In this document: positions 36,135 to 45,618 of the stretch, in pieces
Position numbering within the stretch: position 1 is the first letter of the stretch
How the letters are laid out: each line of letters starts with the position of its first letter
Assembly: GCF_016278715.1 (NCBI RefSeq)
Contig: NZ_JADQBH010000120.1
Coordinates: 1 to 45,962 of the forward strand
Source: Marinilabilia sp.
GTDB taxonomy: Bacteria; Bacteroidota; Bacteroidia; Bacteroidales; Marinilabiliaceae
DNA length: 45,962 nucleotides
Reading direction: 5' to 3'
The notes under the pieces: generated by a model
What the model was told of the DNA's origin: nothing
Database searches by the model: none
Seen by the model: only the letters and a program-made list of their open reading frames with translations
Position numbers and translations under genes: made by a program

Positions 36135-38396
36135 AATCACCTCCATTTTTATTTTTAAATGAGTTTAGGTAGTCTTTGATATCCTGCATTTCAACACCAT
36201 GTATTGCTGTTTGATATGGTCTATCAGCATTACCTGCTTGTTTTCGCAATTCAAAATGCATAATATCTTTTGTGCTGTAATAACTTCCGCCCCACATTAA
36301 TCTCATTTCTACATTGTTCAACGTAATCTTAGTTTGTATTATAGCTTTTACCATAGATCCATCAAGACTACAAAAACCATTTTCAAAGAGTGTGCCGCCC
36401 ATATAGCTATTTCTTCCATCGGTCTCATCTTTCAATTTTTGTGGGAAACCTTCAATTTCAGTACCGAATATATTCTTTTTCTCATTGAATTTGGTTACAA
36501 ACTGTGTTAAGTGGCTTTGATAACCCGAACTAAATGAAATAGAAGATAGATTGTTTTTTAATGTATTTATTCCGTCATTCCATGCAGTGCCCGAAGTTGT
36601 TGGCAATTCTGCAATGCTCTCTAAATAAGTGATAATTAAATTGGATTTTGTTTAATAATCGGTGATAAAGGAATATAGTTGTGTATAATTTTTGCCCATA
36701 TCATAATTAATAAACAATCCCCCTTTTGAAGCATCAAATAATAGTTTTAGTTCATCTAATCCCGTTTTATACAGTTCAAAGAAATTGCTTGTAGCTTCAA
36801 TATCATTTAGTAGACTCTGTTTTTGTGCTTCAAGTTCACTCTGTAAGATATTTGTATTGCTTACAATAAAGCCTCCAATTGTAGATGATGCACCTGAAAC
36901 TAAATTGTTAAATTCGGTTGATTTATCAGCATTTATTAAACTGATTTTCTCTGAGTAATCTGCAATGTTTTTATATACAGTTTTTAACCCCTCTATATCG
37001 CTAATATCAAAATCATTACCTTCTATTCTTTCCAGAAAATCATCGCTTGCTTGTTTTATTTCATCTGCACCATTGCCAGAGAATACGCTATATGTTTTAT
37101 TTCGCATTTTCTTTCCTGTTACAATCTGGATTAATTTATCTTGTTGCACATTTTCACTTCCCAGCCATGGGTTTTTATCCTTGTCAAAATCAAATGCAAA
37201 GCCAGTTCCGTGGTCACTAATGCTACTGCCAACAGAACTCATTCTTGCGTAATCCTGGATAAATGGAGCAAGTGAACAGTAATTATTAAATGTACTTGAG
37301 TTTTGAGACCATTTCTTACCCCTTCCTAACTCTTCTTCAAGTTTCCTTAAGAAGTATAAAAAACGGATATTAATTGAGGGTATTTCCTGTCCTAAAAAAT
37401 CCCCTCTTACAAGATGCTCATTTAAATACTCTAAAGGACTTGTTTCTGTGGTGTTTACACCTAATGCTTCTAATCGTGTTTTATATTGTTCTTTTCGAGC
37501 TTTGTACCTATCCTCTGTTACATGCTGCATGTCTTCTTTATGCTCAAAGCTTTCATAATCCTTTTTCCATTTTAACACAGCCCATTCATTTTCTTTCTCT
37601 GATGCTAATTTAAAATCTACATCCTTTGTAAAAAGCCACTCTACAACATTTCCAAGAGAATAATCATATTTTATTGTTACACCTATCTTTATTGTAAATT
37701 CTGTCAGATCCTCTATTTCTGTTTCAGTCTCGCCATTATTTGATTTGCCGTTCCATTTAAAAGTATTTTTATTTTTCAATGGTAAATCTGAAGTATAAAC
37801 TGTTTCTTCGTCTTTTATTATCCATAAAAATGCTTTCGTGACATCTTTATGTTCTTTCGCAATATCCTCTAGTTTGGCAATACTATATTCAATGCTTAAA
37901 TCTTTCTTTCCAGGTTCAAAGTCATCATTTAACCCGTCATAAGTAATTGCAAGTTCCGTTCCTTCATCAACTAACGCCCCCTCACTCTCATCCTGCCCCC
38001 AAGCCAACACCACAAATTCCGGGTCATGAATTAAGTCCCATTGGTATTTCCACAGCTCTGTACCTTGTTCGGGAACTCCGTAATCCATCAGGTTATCGGT
38101 GGAACCCTTGGTCAGCTGACAGGTACTTTCCGGGCTAAAGGGATGACGTAGGTTAAAGGCACTCCCGAAACCAATCGGGATTGTTCACACTAACCTTCTG
38201 CCGCGTACCTTACAGAAGCTAAGTGTACACGAACATGGGCCAGCTCGTGAGCCAGAATTTCATAATTTTTCCGGTAATCTTCTCCAAAATTAAAAATAAA
38301 TCCGTAATCTCCTGCCACAGGCATAAAACCAGCTTTGTCGGGGTTGGGATGATTGATAAAGAAAAGAAATTCCCTGTTTTTGTCGATTCTCCAGAT
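36124..38396 (-). pseudogene. Broken double-zinc-peptidase gene with M15 (VanY/CwlK-like) domain
   Basis: Three pieces of one protein. (1) 38190-38396: FLFFINHPNPDKAGFMPVAG to YEILAHELAH, a zincin HExxH motif, then out of frame. (2) 36652-38160: AFNLRHPFSPES, GSTDNLMDYG, LWKYQWDLIHDPEF, a helical region, SPLEYLNEHLVRGDFLG, and the first M15 motif SDHGTGFAFDFD. (3) 36124-36651: the same frame after a TAA at 36652-36654, ending with the second M15 motif LMWGGSYYSTKDIMHFELR. Lesions: a TAA before piece 1, a 73-nt palindromic insertion between HELAH and AFNLRH, and the TAA at 36652. M15 enzymes cut peptidoglycan stem peptides, so the intact ancestor probably attacked cell walls. The 5 prime part is missing. 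Confidence 0.75.
38161..38233. repeat. 73-nt double-hairpin insertion in the peptidase pseudogene
   Basis: TCCCGA / TCGGGA around AACCAA, then CACACTAACCTTCTG / CAGAAGCTAAGTGT as an imperfect stem. It lies exactly between the codons for HELAH and AFNLRH, changes frame and adds a stop, so it looks like a REP or small MITE insertion. Confidence 0.6.
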
Positions 38397-38469
38397 TTAA
38401 TTACAGACATGACTTCCAGGTAAATACACCCTTAAAACAAATAAAAAATATATTTCGGACAAATTTGTC

Positions 38470-38500
38470 TTGATTTTTAAATTAATTGTGCTTTTATTTG
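38470..38500 (+). promoter_or_regulatory. Promoter of the cysteine-rich small protein
   Basis: TTG at 38470-38472 and TTTATTTG at 38493-38500, 20 nt apart; the second box differs from TAnnTTTG at one position. The implied leader is about 30 nt. Confidence 0.5.
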
Positions 38501-38535
38501 TATTGTAATCAAATCAAAGAAATAAAATTAAAAAT

Positions 38536-38685
38536 ATGGGACAACAAAACGAGCAAAGCATCGCACAGGGATACACTTATGCAGGAAAGGCAGCAGAACA
38601 TCCATGTTCATGCGGAGGAAGTTGCGGCTGCAAAACCGACGATTCGCATGAGTGCAGTTGTGGCGGTGAATGTGACTGTAAGTAA
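38536..38685 (+). CDS. 49-residue cysteine-rich (metallothionein-like) small protein
   Basis: ATG at 38536, TAA at 38683-38685. The N-terminal half (MGQQNEQSIAQGYTYAGKAA) has no cysteine; the C-terminal half holds eight, as two copies of CxCGGxCxC: CSCGGSCGC and CSCGGECDC, joined by KTDDSHE. Spacing and density suggest binding of a soft metal (Zn, Cu, Cd) or of a metal cluster; I do not recognise a named family. It has a promoter-like sequence and a strong terminator, so it is a self-contained transcription unit, located beside an RND efflux operon and the island. No signal peptide, so cytosolic. Confidence 0.8.
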   Translation: MGQQNEQSIAQGYTYAGKAAEHPCSCGGSCGCKTDDSHECSCGGECDCK

Positions 38686-38734
38686 ACGATTTCTATCTTT
38701 GGGTTTTTGAAGGAAGTGAAGTTGCCTGAAGAGA

Positions 38735-38771
38735 AGCCCCGGCAGGAAAAGTTCTGCCGGGGCTTTTGCTT
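38735..38771 (+). terminator. Terminator of the cysteine-rich gene
   Basis: Perfect 11-bp stem AGCCCCGGCAG / CTGCCGGGGCT with an 8-nt loop and a T-rich run. Confidence 0.92.
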
Positions 38772-38929
38772 TTAAGTCCCCTCAAATCTCCCCAAGGCGG
38801 ATTTTATGGGTTTTTAGTTCTGGGTTTTGACTTGTTCCAAGAGCTAACTTCCATGAGCTAATAACATATGCCCCTTATTGCCGTTCTCTCCATGCACTAT
38901 GTTCTTTGCTCCTTACCCCATGCACGATC

Positions 38930-40240
38930 TTACTCATACTCCTCCACAATACCACCGGTTATGCGCACCAGGTCGGTATGTGTATCAACAAGATTGAGTA
39001 CCGAACGGTAATAATTGATAGAAGTCTGAAGATACCCCATTTGAACATCGCGGAAATTGAAAGAGTTTATTGCTCCGACACGGAATTTTTCTTCCGACAA
39101 CTGCATGTTTACGCGGGCTGTTTCTATATTTTCCCTGCCTACCTCAACCAACTCCTTACGAACCTGATAAGTATCAAAAAGATTGAGCAACTGGTTCTTT
39201 AACCTGTGCTTCATCTGTTCAAGGTTGGTCTGCCCGATGGCCTCTTCCATTCGGGCGATTTGAATATTCCGGTTGATGCGGTCGCCATCAAACAGGGTGA
39301 AGCTCAGCGAAAAGTTGGCATAGTAAGAAAAATAACCATCCGAAGACCCGGGAATATTACCGGCATTGTTTAGTGATTCGGGATAAACATTATGCCCCGC
39401 TCCTGCTGTAGCATTTAATGACGGATAACGGGAGCGCTGCTCCAGCACCCGTTGTTTTTCCAACAAAGTCAGGTTCAGATATTGATTCTGAATGCTTCGG
39501 TTACTGTTACCCAGCTGGGCCATCAACTCATCAAGGGCAAATTCTCCGCCTTCAAATTCCAACTCTCCGGCCAGTTTAAGGGCAGTACCTTCATCCATTC
39601 CTGCGAGATACTTCAATTCACGAATGGTACTGACCACAGCCACTTCCTGTTCCAGGTAAGCCGTCTTATCGGTCAGATATGCAGTTCGTGCCTGCAGTAT
39701 TTCATAGCTTGTCGCGGCTCCCAGTTCTTGTCGGTATTCCATATAATGAAGCCGGTCTTCCGACAATAGCATCACTTCATTCAGAAGATCCAATTGCTCT
39801 TTGGCCATGAGGGCCCGATAATAGGCCATCACGACTGCCTGAATGGTATTTTCCACCACCAGTGCAAGATTACCGCCCGACAATTGCTCCAGCGTCTCTA
39901 ATCGGTCTTTTCTTACGTGTGCTGAGAACCCTTTGAACAACAACCAGTTGAGCCGTACCCCATTTTGCAGACTTCCGGTTTGATTGTCGCTATCGTACCG
40001 GTCATTAAAACTGTTGTTCAGACTACTCTCCCACATCAAAGAAGGCAACATACCTGCGTTCCCGATGGTGTTGCTCAATTCTGAGATTTCAAGATCAGTG
40101 CGACTAACCCTGATATCGTAATTTTTTTGCAAGGATTCGGAAATCAGTTGCTCCAAAGTATAGCTGTTACTTTCTTCCTGTGCCACGGTGGACAAGGTAA
40201 AAAGAAAAGTAATTATCAAATATGTGGTGATTTTTTTCAC
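38930..40240 (-). CDS. TolC-family outer-membrane efflux channel
   Basis: About 436 residues from a GTG at 40240, which starts a clean signal peptide (VKKITTYLIITFLFTLSTVAQ); the ATG at 40294 would put 18 basic residues before it. Two OEP repeats: SYTLEQLISESLQKNYDIRV and TDLEISELSNTIGNAGMLPS in the first half, LFDGDRINRNIQIARMEEAI and VNMQLSEEKFRVGAINSFNF in the second. It forms the trimeric exit duct for the RND pump encoded upstream. Last gene of the operon, 182 nt or more after the pump gene. Confidence 0.9.
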   Translation of the reverse strand: MKKITTYLIITFLFTLSTVAQEESNSYTLEQLISESLQKNYDIRVSRTDLEISELSNTIGNAGMLPSLMWESSLNNSFNDRYDSDNQTGSLQNGVRLNWLLFKGFSAHVRKDRLETLEQLSGGNLALVVENTIQAVVMAYYRALMAKEQLDLLNEVMLLSEDRLHYMEYRQELGAATSYEILQARTAYLTDKTAYLEQEVAVVSTIRELKYLAGMDEGTALKLAGELEFEGGEFALDELMAQLGNSNRSIQNQYLNLTLLEKQRVLEQRSRYPSLNATAGAGHNVYPESLNNAGNIPGSSDGYFSYYANFSLSFTLFDGDRINRNIQIARMEEAIGQTNLEQMKHRLKNQLLNLFDTYQVRKELVEVGRENIETARVNMQLSEEKFRVGAINSFNFRDVQMGYLQTSINYYRSVLNLVDTHTDLVRITGGIVEEYE

Positions 40241-40340
40241 AGGTTTTCTGTTTTTATAAATTCTTTTTTTTGAGGCTGTCTTAAAAGCTCCCATCGTTGT
40301 TGTTTTGCAAATATTTAAGACCTTTCAGGCTATTAATATT

Positions 40341-40370
40341 GAGATCATTCACTGCGTTCAGAATGACAAG
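40341..40370 (-). repeat. REP-like copy between pump and channel genes
   Basis: GAGATCATTCACTGCGTTCAGAATGAC; matches 4351-4382 and the reverse of 45247-45274. It sits in the 235-nt gap within the efflux operon. Confidence 0.5.
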
Positions 40371-40475
40371 AACATTAAATTTCTAACCTTCGGCTTGTTA
40401 TCCGGTTGGTGCGAATTAACACTCAGTTTCGCTGCATTGCTCGCGAATAATCCGCACCTCTGGATTCTGCACCTC

Positions 40476-43400
40476 TTAATCTAAAGAACGATTTTTCAAA
40501 ACATTAACTTTCTCCACCTCTTCGGGAGAAGGACGACGACCGTTTATCAGCCACTTCAGCAGGACTCTGATATCATTAAGAGCCATGATAACCACAGGAA
40601 AAAACATCAGAATAAACGCTGTACCGAACAAAATACCATAAGCCAGGGCCATTGCCATGGGAATCAGGAACTGCGCTTGCCGGCTGGTTTCCAAGATAAT
40701 GGGATACAACCCGAGGGTTGTGGTAAGCGTTGTAAGTACAATGGGTCTAAACCTGGCCAATCCTGCTTCAAAGGCAGCATCTTTCACCGAAAATCCCTCC
40801 TCAAGTAACTGGTTGTATTTTTGGAGAAAAACCACTGCATCGTTAACAATTACGCCAGAGAGTGCCACCATTCCCCAAACACTCAACATCGACAACGGAA
40901 TGCCATGGATTGCATGTCCCCAGGCAGCCCCCATCCATCCCAGTGGTATCATCATTAGAACAACAGCCCCCTGTCCGAATGATCGGAAATGAAACATAAT
41001 TACAATCATAATAATTCCAAATGCCGGAAGGAAATATTTCATGATTTCGTTTTGTGACTCTGATGCATACTTTTGTTGTCCCTGATAAAAATAACTAATT
41101 CCGGGATACCTGGACTGAATCTTCGGCATTATCTCATTGCTCACTCTCTCCAGAATGGGAGGAACCGGTTCGTAAGGGTCAATAAGATCCGCATCAATGC
41201 GCATTTCACGTTTCCCGTTAAAGCGCTGAATGGCCACCGGCCCACGTTCCAGCGTGTAAGTAACCAACTCGGTCAAAGGATATTCTCCCTGGGGCGTCTT
41301 AATCTTCATATCTTCCAGCTGCCCAATTTGCTCTCTATCCCCGGGAGGATAACGCACCCATACTCTGATTTCATCTTTTCCCTGCTGTAATCGTTGCGAC
41401 TGGGCGCCAAAAAATGCATTTCGCACCTGATTCATAATGGTAAACATATCCAGTCCCAGATAATAAGCTTTAGGCTTTAATTTTATTCGCACCTCCTGAG
41501 CACCGGGAGCCTCATTGTCAACCACATCAGTAAGTTCGGGTATATCCTGAAGCTCTTCCAGCAGAAAGTCCCGTGCATGATCCAACTCCTCAAGGTTATC
41601 CCCCATCAGGCTGATAGAAACTGGCTCGCCCCAGCGATTCCGTCCTGCAACGGAAAATTTGTCAGCAGCAGGTACTTCGCCAATATATTTTCTGACTCTG
41701 GTAGCAATATCAAATGCAGAGATTTCGCTGCCCTCGAGATTTCGAAGGTTAACGGCAATATGCCCGGCGTGTGAACCCGATTCATCTCCATCAAAAGAAT
41801 TGCCCATCACCAGGTAGGTGTAATTTACAAAGTTGGTCGTATCGTTGTACTCCTCTTTCAGTGTATCATTTACTTCCCACACGGCCTTTTCAAAATCCAT
41901 CAGATACTCGTACGTCTGTTTCTCTCCTTCACCGGGCGTAAAGGCTACATTAACATTAAAACTGTCGGGGGGAATATTTGGAAAAAAGGTTGAAGAGATA
42001 AAACCTCCTCCAAACAACCCTATGGTAATCAACAGTAAAGTGAGTGGTACGGCAAGAGCAATATGCCGGTGACGAAGAATAAAAGCGAGCGAACGACCAT
42101 ACAAACGATTCCGCATCCAGAGGATATATCGCTCCAGACGGTCGCGAAAACGATTCCCGAAATTGACGGCCTCTTTCTTGCGTTGCAAAATATGCGGAGA
42201 CCCGATATGAGCGGGCAAAACCAGCGCGGCTTCAATCAATGAAAAAGCAAGGCTGGCAACCACCACAAAAGCCATTTCACCCATCATTTCCATATTTCCC
42301 TCAATCAACATTAGCGGGACAAACGCAATGATGGTGGTAGTTACCGATGTAATAACTGCAGGTAGGACTTCCATGGTACCATCAACAGCCGCTCTTCGGG
42401 GAGACTTCCCTTTCTCAAAATGAGAGAAAATATTCTCTGCCACCACAATTCCATCATCTACCAGAATTCCCACCACCAGAATCATCCCGAAAAGTGAAAT
42501 CATATTGATGGTAACCCCATACATTCCGGCCACAAGAAACATCCCAAGGAATGAGGAGGGAATTCCCCAGGCCACCCACATAGAGAGTCTGAAACTCAGA
42601 AAGATTGCCAGTATAATAATAACCAGCAACAAACCGAAGCCACCATTTTTATACAACAAATGAAGTCTGGAGTTCAGCAGATCGAGGAAATCAAAGGTAG
42701 CAATCAACTCGGCGTCGTCATGCTTCCTGTTGAACTCCTCCGCGTAGTTGTTGACAAAAACGGAAATGGCTTCCAAATCTTCGGTAATCAGCTTATCCAC
42801 TGACAAATACAACGCCCGATTTCCATTCAGCCAGGCGCCACTTGGGGTTTCAGAAAACTGCAGGAATACTTTCCCCAGATCACGAATCCGTATAAGCCTT
42901 CCATTGGGATCGGCAGTTACCACATAATCGGCTATCTCATCCGGATCAACCGTTCTTGATCGGGATCGGATGATAAGGTATTGTTCGTCGCTGCGCAACT
43001 GACCACCCGATACGTCCCTGTTATTACGTGAAATAGCATTGCTGATATCAGTATGTGTGAGGCCGTATCGCAACAGCACCTCTTCCTTTACCTCCACAGC
43101 AATTTCAAGAGACGGATAACCGCCAATATTTATCTGACTCATCAGACCACTGGCCAAGAAATCATCTTCAATTCTCTGGGCAAGTGTTTTGAGCCGCAAC
43201 ATATCGGCTTCCCCATACAATCCCAATCGGATGGCTGGAGTGGTGGAGCGTCGTTTATATACGATCGGCCGCTCTGCATCCACCGGCATACTGGAAATCC
43301 CATCCACGGCGTTTTTCACCTCCTGAAGCACTTCATCGATGTCGTATTCCCCCGTAGTTTCGATGCTTACGCTGGTGAAATTTTCGCGTGAAGTGGAATT

Positions 43401-43643
43401 AATTTCTTTTATCCCAACCAATCCTCTGATGGCCTGCTCGATACGCACCGTAATGCCTTCTTCCATCTGTTTGGGACTGGCTCCAGGATAGGAAACCGTT
43501 ACATAAATATTGCGGGTCTCCCGTTCTGGAAAGAACGACTTTTTTAATTGTAAAAATCCAAAAATCCCTGATGCAACAATAACTACAATAAACAGGTTGG
43601 CATAAAAAGGATATCGAACAAATGTTTCTATCAGTCTGCGCAT
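40476..43643 (-). CDS. RND (AcrB/HAE1-like) efflux pump
   Basis: 1055 residues, full length. TM1 near residues 12-30 (PFYANLFIVVIVASGIFGFL), porter domains with VSYPGASPKQMEEGITVRIEQAI, then the membrane block with motif GMILVVGILVDDGIVVAENIF, in which the two Asp carry protons, and a second half with GWMGAAWGHAIHGIPLSMLS and VNDAVVFLQKYNQLLEEG. It exports hydrophobic compounds using proton flow. Adaptor gene is 8 nt upstream, so tightly coupled. The substrate is unknown; the sequence lies closer to the drug/HAE-type than to the CusA metal type, but I could not align it. Confidence 0.94.
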   Translation of the reverse strand: MRRLIETFVRYPFYANLFIVVIVASGIFGFLQLKKSFFPERETRNIYVTVSYPGASPKQMEEGITVRIEQAIRGLVGIKEINSTSRENFTSVSIETTGEYDIDEVLQEVKNAVDGISSMPVDAERPIVYKRRSTTPAIRLGLYGEADMLRLKTLAQRIEDDFLASGLMSQINIGGYPSLEIAVEVKEEVLLRYGLTHTDISNAISRNNRDVSGGQLRSDEQYLIIRSRSRTVDPDEIADYVVTADPNGRLIRIRDLGKVFLQFSETPSGAWLNGNRALYLSVDKLITEDLEAISVFVNNYAEEFNRKHDDAELIATFDFLDLLNSRLHLLYKNGGFGLLLVIIILAIFLSFRLSMWVAWGIPSSFLGMFLVAGMYGVTINMISLFGMILVVGILVDDGIVVAENIFSHFEKGKSPRRAAVDGTMEVLPAVITSVTTTIIAFVPLMLIEGNMEMMGEMAFVVVASLAFSLIEAALVLPAHIGSPHILQRKKEAVNFGNRFRDRLERYILWMRNRLYGRSLAFILRHRHIALAVPLTLLLITIGLFGGGFISSTFFPNIPPDSFNVNVAFTPGEGEKQTYEYLMDFEKAVWEVNDTLKEEYNDTTNFVNYTYLVMGNSFDGDESGSHAGHIAVNLRNLEGSEISAFDIATRVRKYIGEVPAADKFSVAGRNRWGEPVSISLMGDNLEELDHARDFLLEELQDIPELTDVVDNEAPGAQEVRIKLKPKAYYLGLDMFTIMNQVRNAFFGAQSQRLQQGKDEIRVWVRYPPGDREQIGQLEDMKIKTPQGEYPLTELVTYTLERGPVAIQRFNGKREMRIDADLIDPYEPVPPILERVSNEIMPKIQSRYPGISYFYQGQQKYASESQNEIMKYFLPAFGIIMIVIMFHFRSFGQGAVVLMMIPLGWMGAAWGHAIHGIPLSMLSVWGMVALSGVIVNDAVVFLQKYNQLLEEGFSVKDAAFEAGLARFRPIVLTTLTTTLGLYPIILETSRQAQFLIPMAMALAYGILFGTAFILMFFPVVIMALNDIRVLLKWLINGRRPSPEEVEKVNVLKNRSLD

Positions 43644-43651
43644 AACTCTTT

Positions 43652-44767
43652 TTATCGAAGGATTTTATAGATAGGATTACCTGTAACGTTCAACAGTGGT
43701 TCAACAACCAGTTCTTCTCCCTCATTCAGGCCTCTTAAAAAAAGCGTCTGATCATTGCGCTTCACAACTTCAATGGGCTTTTCAATCAGTCTCATTTCTT
43801 CAAGAACATACACATGATTATTATTGAACACCGCATTTCTAGGCATCTCCATCACTTCTTCTATCTTACTTCCATACAAGTGAGCCGTCAGGTACATCCC
43901 GTCGTATAGCCCGGGGTTTCCGGGTACAGAAACAAAAACACTGACTGCCTGCGATGAAGGGTTAACCACTGAACCAATACGTTTCACTTCACCTTGCCAG
44001 GATTCGGAAGAAGTCTCATTCTTAACCAAAACGGAATCGCCGAGAGAAAGAAATCTGACTTCCTCCATAACAACAGGTACCTCAAGTTCGTAAATATCGG
44101 TGCGAACAATGGTTGCCAGCTGGCTACCCGGGTTAACAACCACTCCGGGATCCTGCATGATGTTATTAAATGCACCGTTAAACGGAGCTCTGATTTGATA
44201 TTTTTCCAGCCTGGCCTCATCGGCAAGAATAGAATAATAATCACTAATAATATTGCGTGAAGCCAGAAAGATACGCTCTTTTGAAGATTCCGGTTTAGGC
44301 ATTTCCGGTAAGGGTTTATCAATGTCTATGTTTTCGAAAAACTGCTCCCACTGGTTGAACGCTTCCGGATAATCCATCCTCAAATCGGGAAGGATAATCG
44401 CCAGACTCTGCAGGAAACGACTTTTCCGGGCCTTAAGCCCCAGGGGGAATTCTGGGTTGACTACTTCTGCAAGTATCTGCCCCTTACGAAATTTTTGACC
44501 GTTACGAAAAGGAACATCCCCTTCAAGCAAGCGTCCGGAAACTTCGGAGCTTACCACCACTTCACTAAAAGCATGTAATCGGCCGGATGATGAAACTGCC
44601 GCCTGCAGATTTCTATATTTAACCGTTTCGGCTTTCACATAGACATCAACCTGAGGTTTAGGGGTTGGTTTAGGCTCTTTCTTTAACGAAAACAACAAAA
44701 ACATTGCAACAACGCCTACTAAAATAATTCCGGCTGCTATCCCAAATATCCAAAATCTTCTTTTCAT
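43652..44767 (-). CDS. RND periplasmic adaptor (HlyD/MFP family)
   Basis: 371 residues. An N-terminal anchor (about 5-28, FWIFGIAAGIILVGVVAMFLL) is followed by a barrel-sandwich hybrid (VSSSGRLHAFSEVVVSSEVSGRLL, GQKFRKGQILAEV) and the second lipoyl half (YQIRAPFNGAFNNIMQDPGVVVNPG), then beta-barrel and membrane-proximal parts (GDSVLVKNE, GLYDGMYLTAHL). It links the inner-membrane pump to the TolC channel. First gene of the efflux operon; a type B repeat lies about 20 nt upstream of its ATG, so its promoter lies within or beyond that repeat. Confidence 0.92.
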   Translation of the reverse strand: MKRRFWIFGIAAGIILVGVVAMFLLFSLKKEPKPTPKPQVDVYVKAETVKYRNLQAAVSSSGRLHAFSEVVVSSEVSGRLLEGDVPFRNGQKFRKGQILAEVVNPEFPLGLKARKSRFLQSLAIILPDLRMDYPEAFNQWEQFFENIDIDKPLPEMPKPESSKERIFLASRNIISDYYSILADEARLEKYQIRAPFNGAFNNIMQDPGVVVNPGSQLATIVRTDIYELEVPVVMEEVRFLSLGDSVLVKNETSSESWQGEVKRIGSVVNPSSQAVSVFVSVPGNPGLYDGMYLTAHLYGSKIEEVMEMPRNAVFNNNHVYVLEEMRLIEKPIEVVKRNDQTLFLRGLNEGEELVVEPLLNVTGNPIYKILR

Positions 44768-44789
44768 TTTCTTTTTTATCTCAAATACT

Positions 44790-44933
44790 CCGTTAAACTT
44801 CTACAAACAGGTGATAATTAATTCATTAAAAAACAAGGCGGACAAACCACAACTCACTCATAATAAAACTTTACGTCATTGTGCCTCTGTATTTATTTTT
44901 TTTTAACAAACTATAATATCTCTAAACTGACTA
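44790..44933 (+). repeat. MITE-like element, type B
   Basis: ATACTCCGTTAAACTTCTAC at one end, CATAACTC-like ACAACTCACTCATAATAAAA and CTTTACGTCATTGTGCCTCTG in the middle, TTAACAAACTATAATA at the other. Same order as 23159-23287. It lies in the 851-nt gap 44768-45618. Confidence 0.6.
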
Positions 44934-45161
44934 ATTATTCACAGTTACAATAGACCTTTAAAAACCAAAATCGTTTAATTTGTTTCCCTCAGAAATGTTC
45001 AAAAGGAATTTCATCACTTAAACTCTGATCCCTATTATGGTTTTGTTTTAAGAAACAACGCCTCATTAAACCTGGCTCTATTTTAATTATGCGTTGATAA
45101 ATTATTTCACTCACTGACAGGATATTAATACAATAATCCATAGAAATCTTTAATTTTCCCT

Positions 45162-45274
45162 GAGATTACTTCTCCCGATTTCGTGCCTCATCGGGATCGC
45201 AATGACGGGTTTTTATTGGTGTTGTAGTTAATGATTAAATGCCTTTCATTGCGAACGCAGTGAAGCAATCTCTG
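45162..45274. repeat. Inverted pair of REP-like copies
   Basis: GAGATTACTTCTCCCGAT to ATCGGGATCGCAATGACGG (45162-45209, with an inner CCCGAT / ATCGGG stem) faces CATTGCGAACGCAGTGAAGC, AATCTCTG (45247-45274). The two halves are inverted relatives, as in BIME arrangements, and match 4351 and 40341. Confidence 0.6.
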
Positions 45275-45454
45275 TTTTTTAACCGGACACAAGTGTCAAA
45301 CCAATTGTCCGAAATTTTTATTCTAAATTGAATTAACCCTCAGCTTTACGGCTCTACTGGTTCCACAAATTAGTACCAGCTCATTTTTATTTCTCAAATG
45401 ATGTACCCGCTATTTTAAACTACAGCCTTAAACTTATGCAAACGACTGACCATA

Positions 45455-45550
45455 AGCCATTTGCAATACGAAAAGACTTGATTACAATTCTTTAATAATA
45501 AACTTTGTGCCTTTGCGTTTCAGCGTTTAGGCTTTTTTAATAGTCTATTG
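45455..45550 (+). repeat. Partial MITE-like element, type B
   Basis: TTGATTACAATTCTTTAATAATAAA, CTTTGTGCCTTTGCGTTTC, GCGTTTAGGC and TTTAATAGTCTATTG match the right part of the type B repeats. The rest of the gap 44768-45618 shows no gene. Confidence 0.5.
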
Positions 45551-45618
45551 AATTTTATTAGCCCCAAAATTACTTTCTTTAACGCCTCAAACAACACATA
45601 GTTCAGAAATAAATTCAC

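Noticed and set aside
38219-38410. 63-codon minus frame starting MSVIKSGES
   Set aside because: A different frame of the same DNA encodes FLFFINHPNPDKAGF to YEILAHELAH, clearly part of the zinc-peptidase remnant, so the 63-codon frame is out of register for most of its length.
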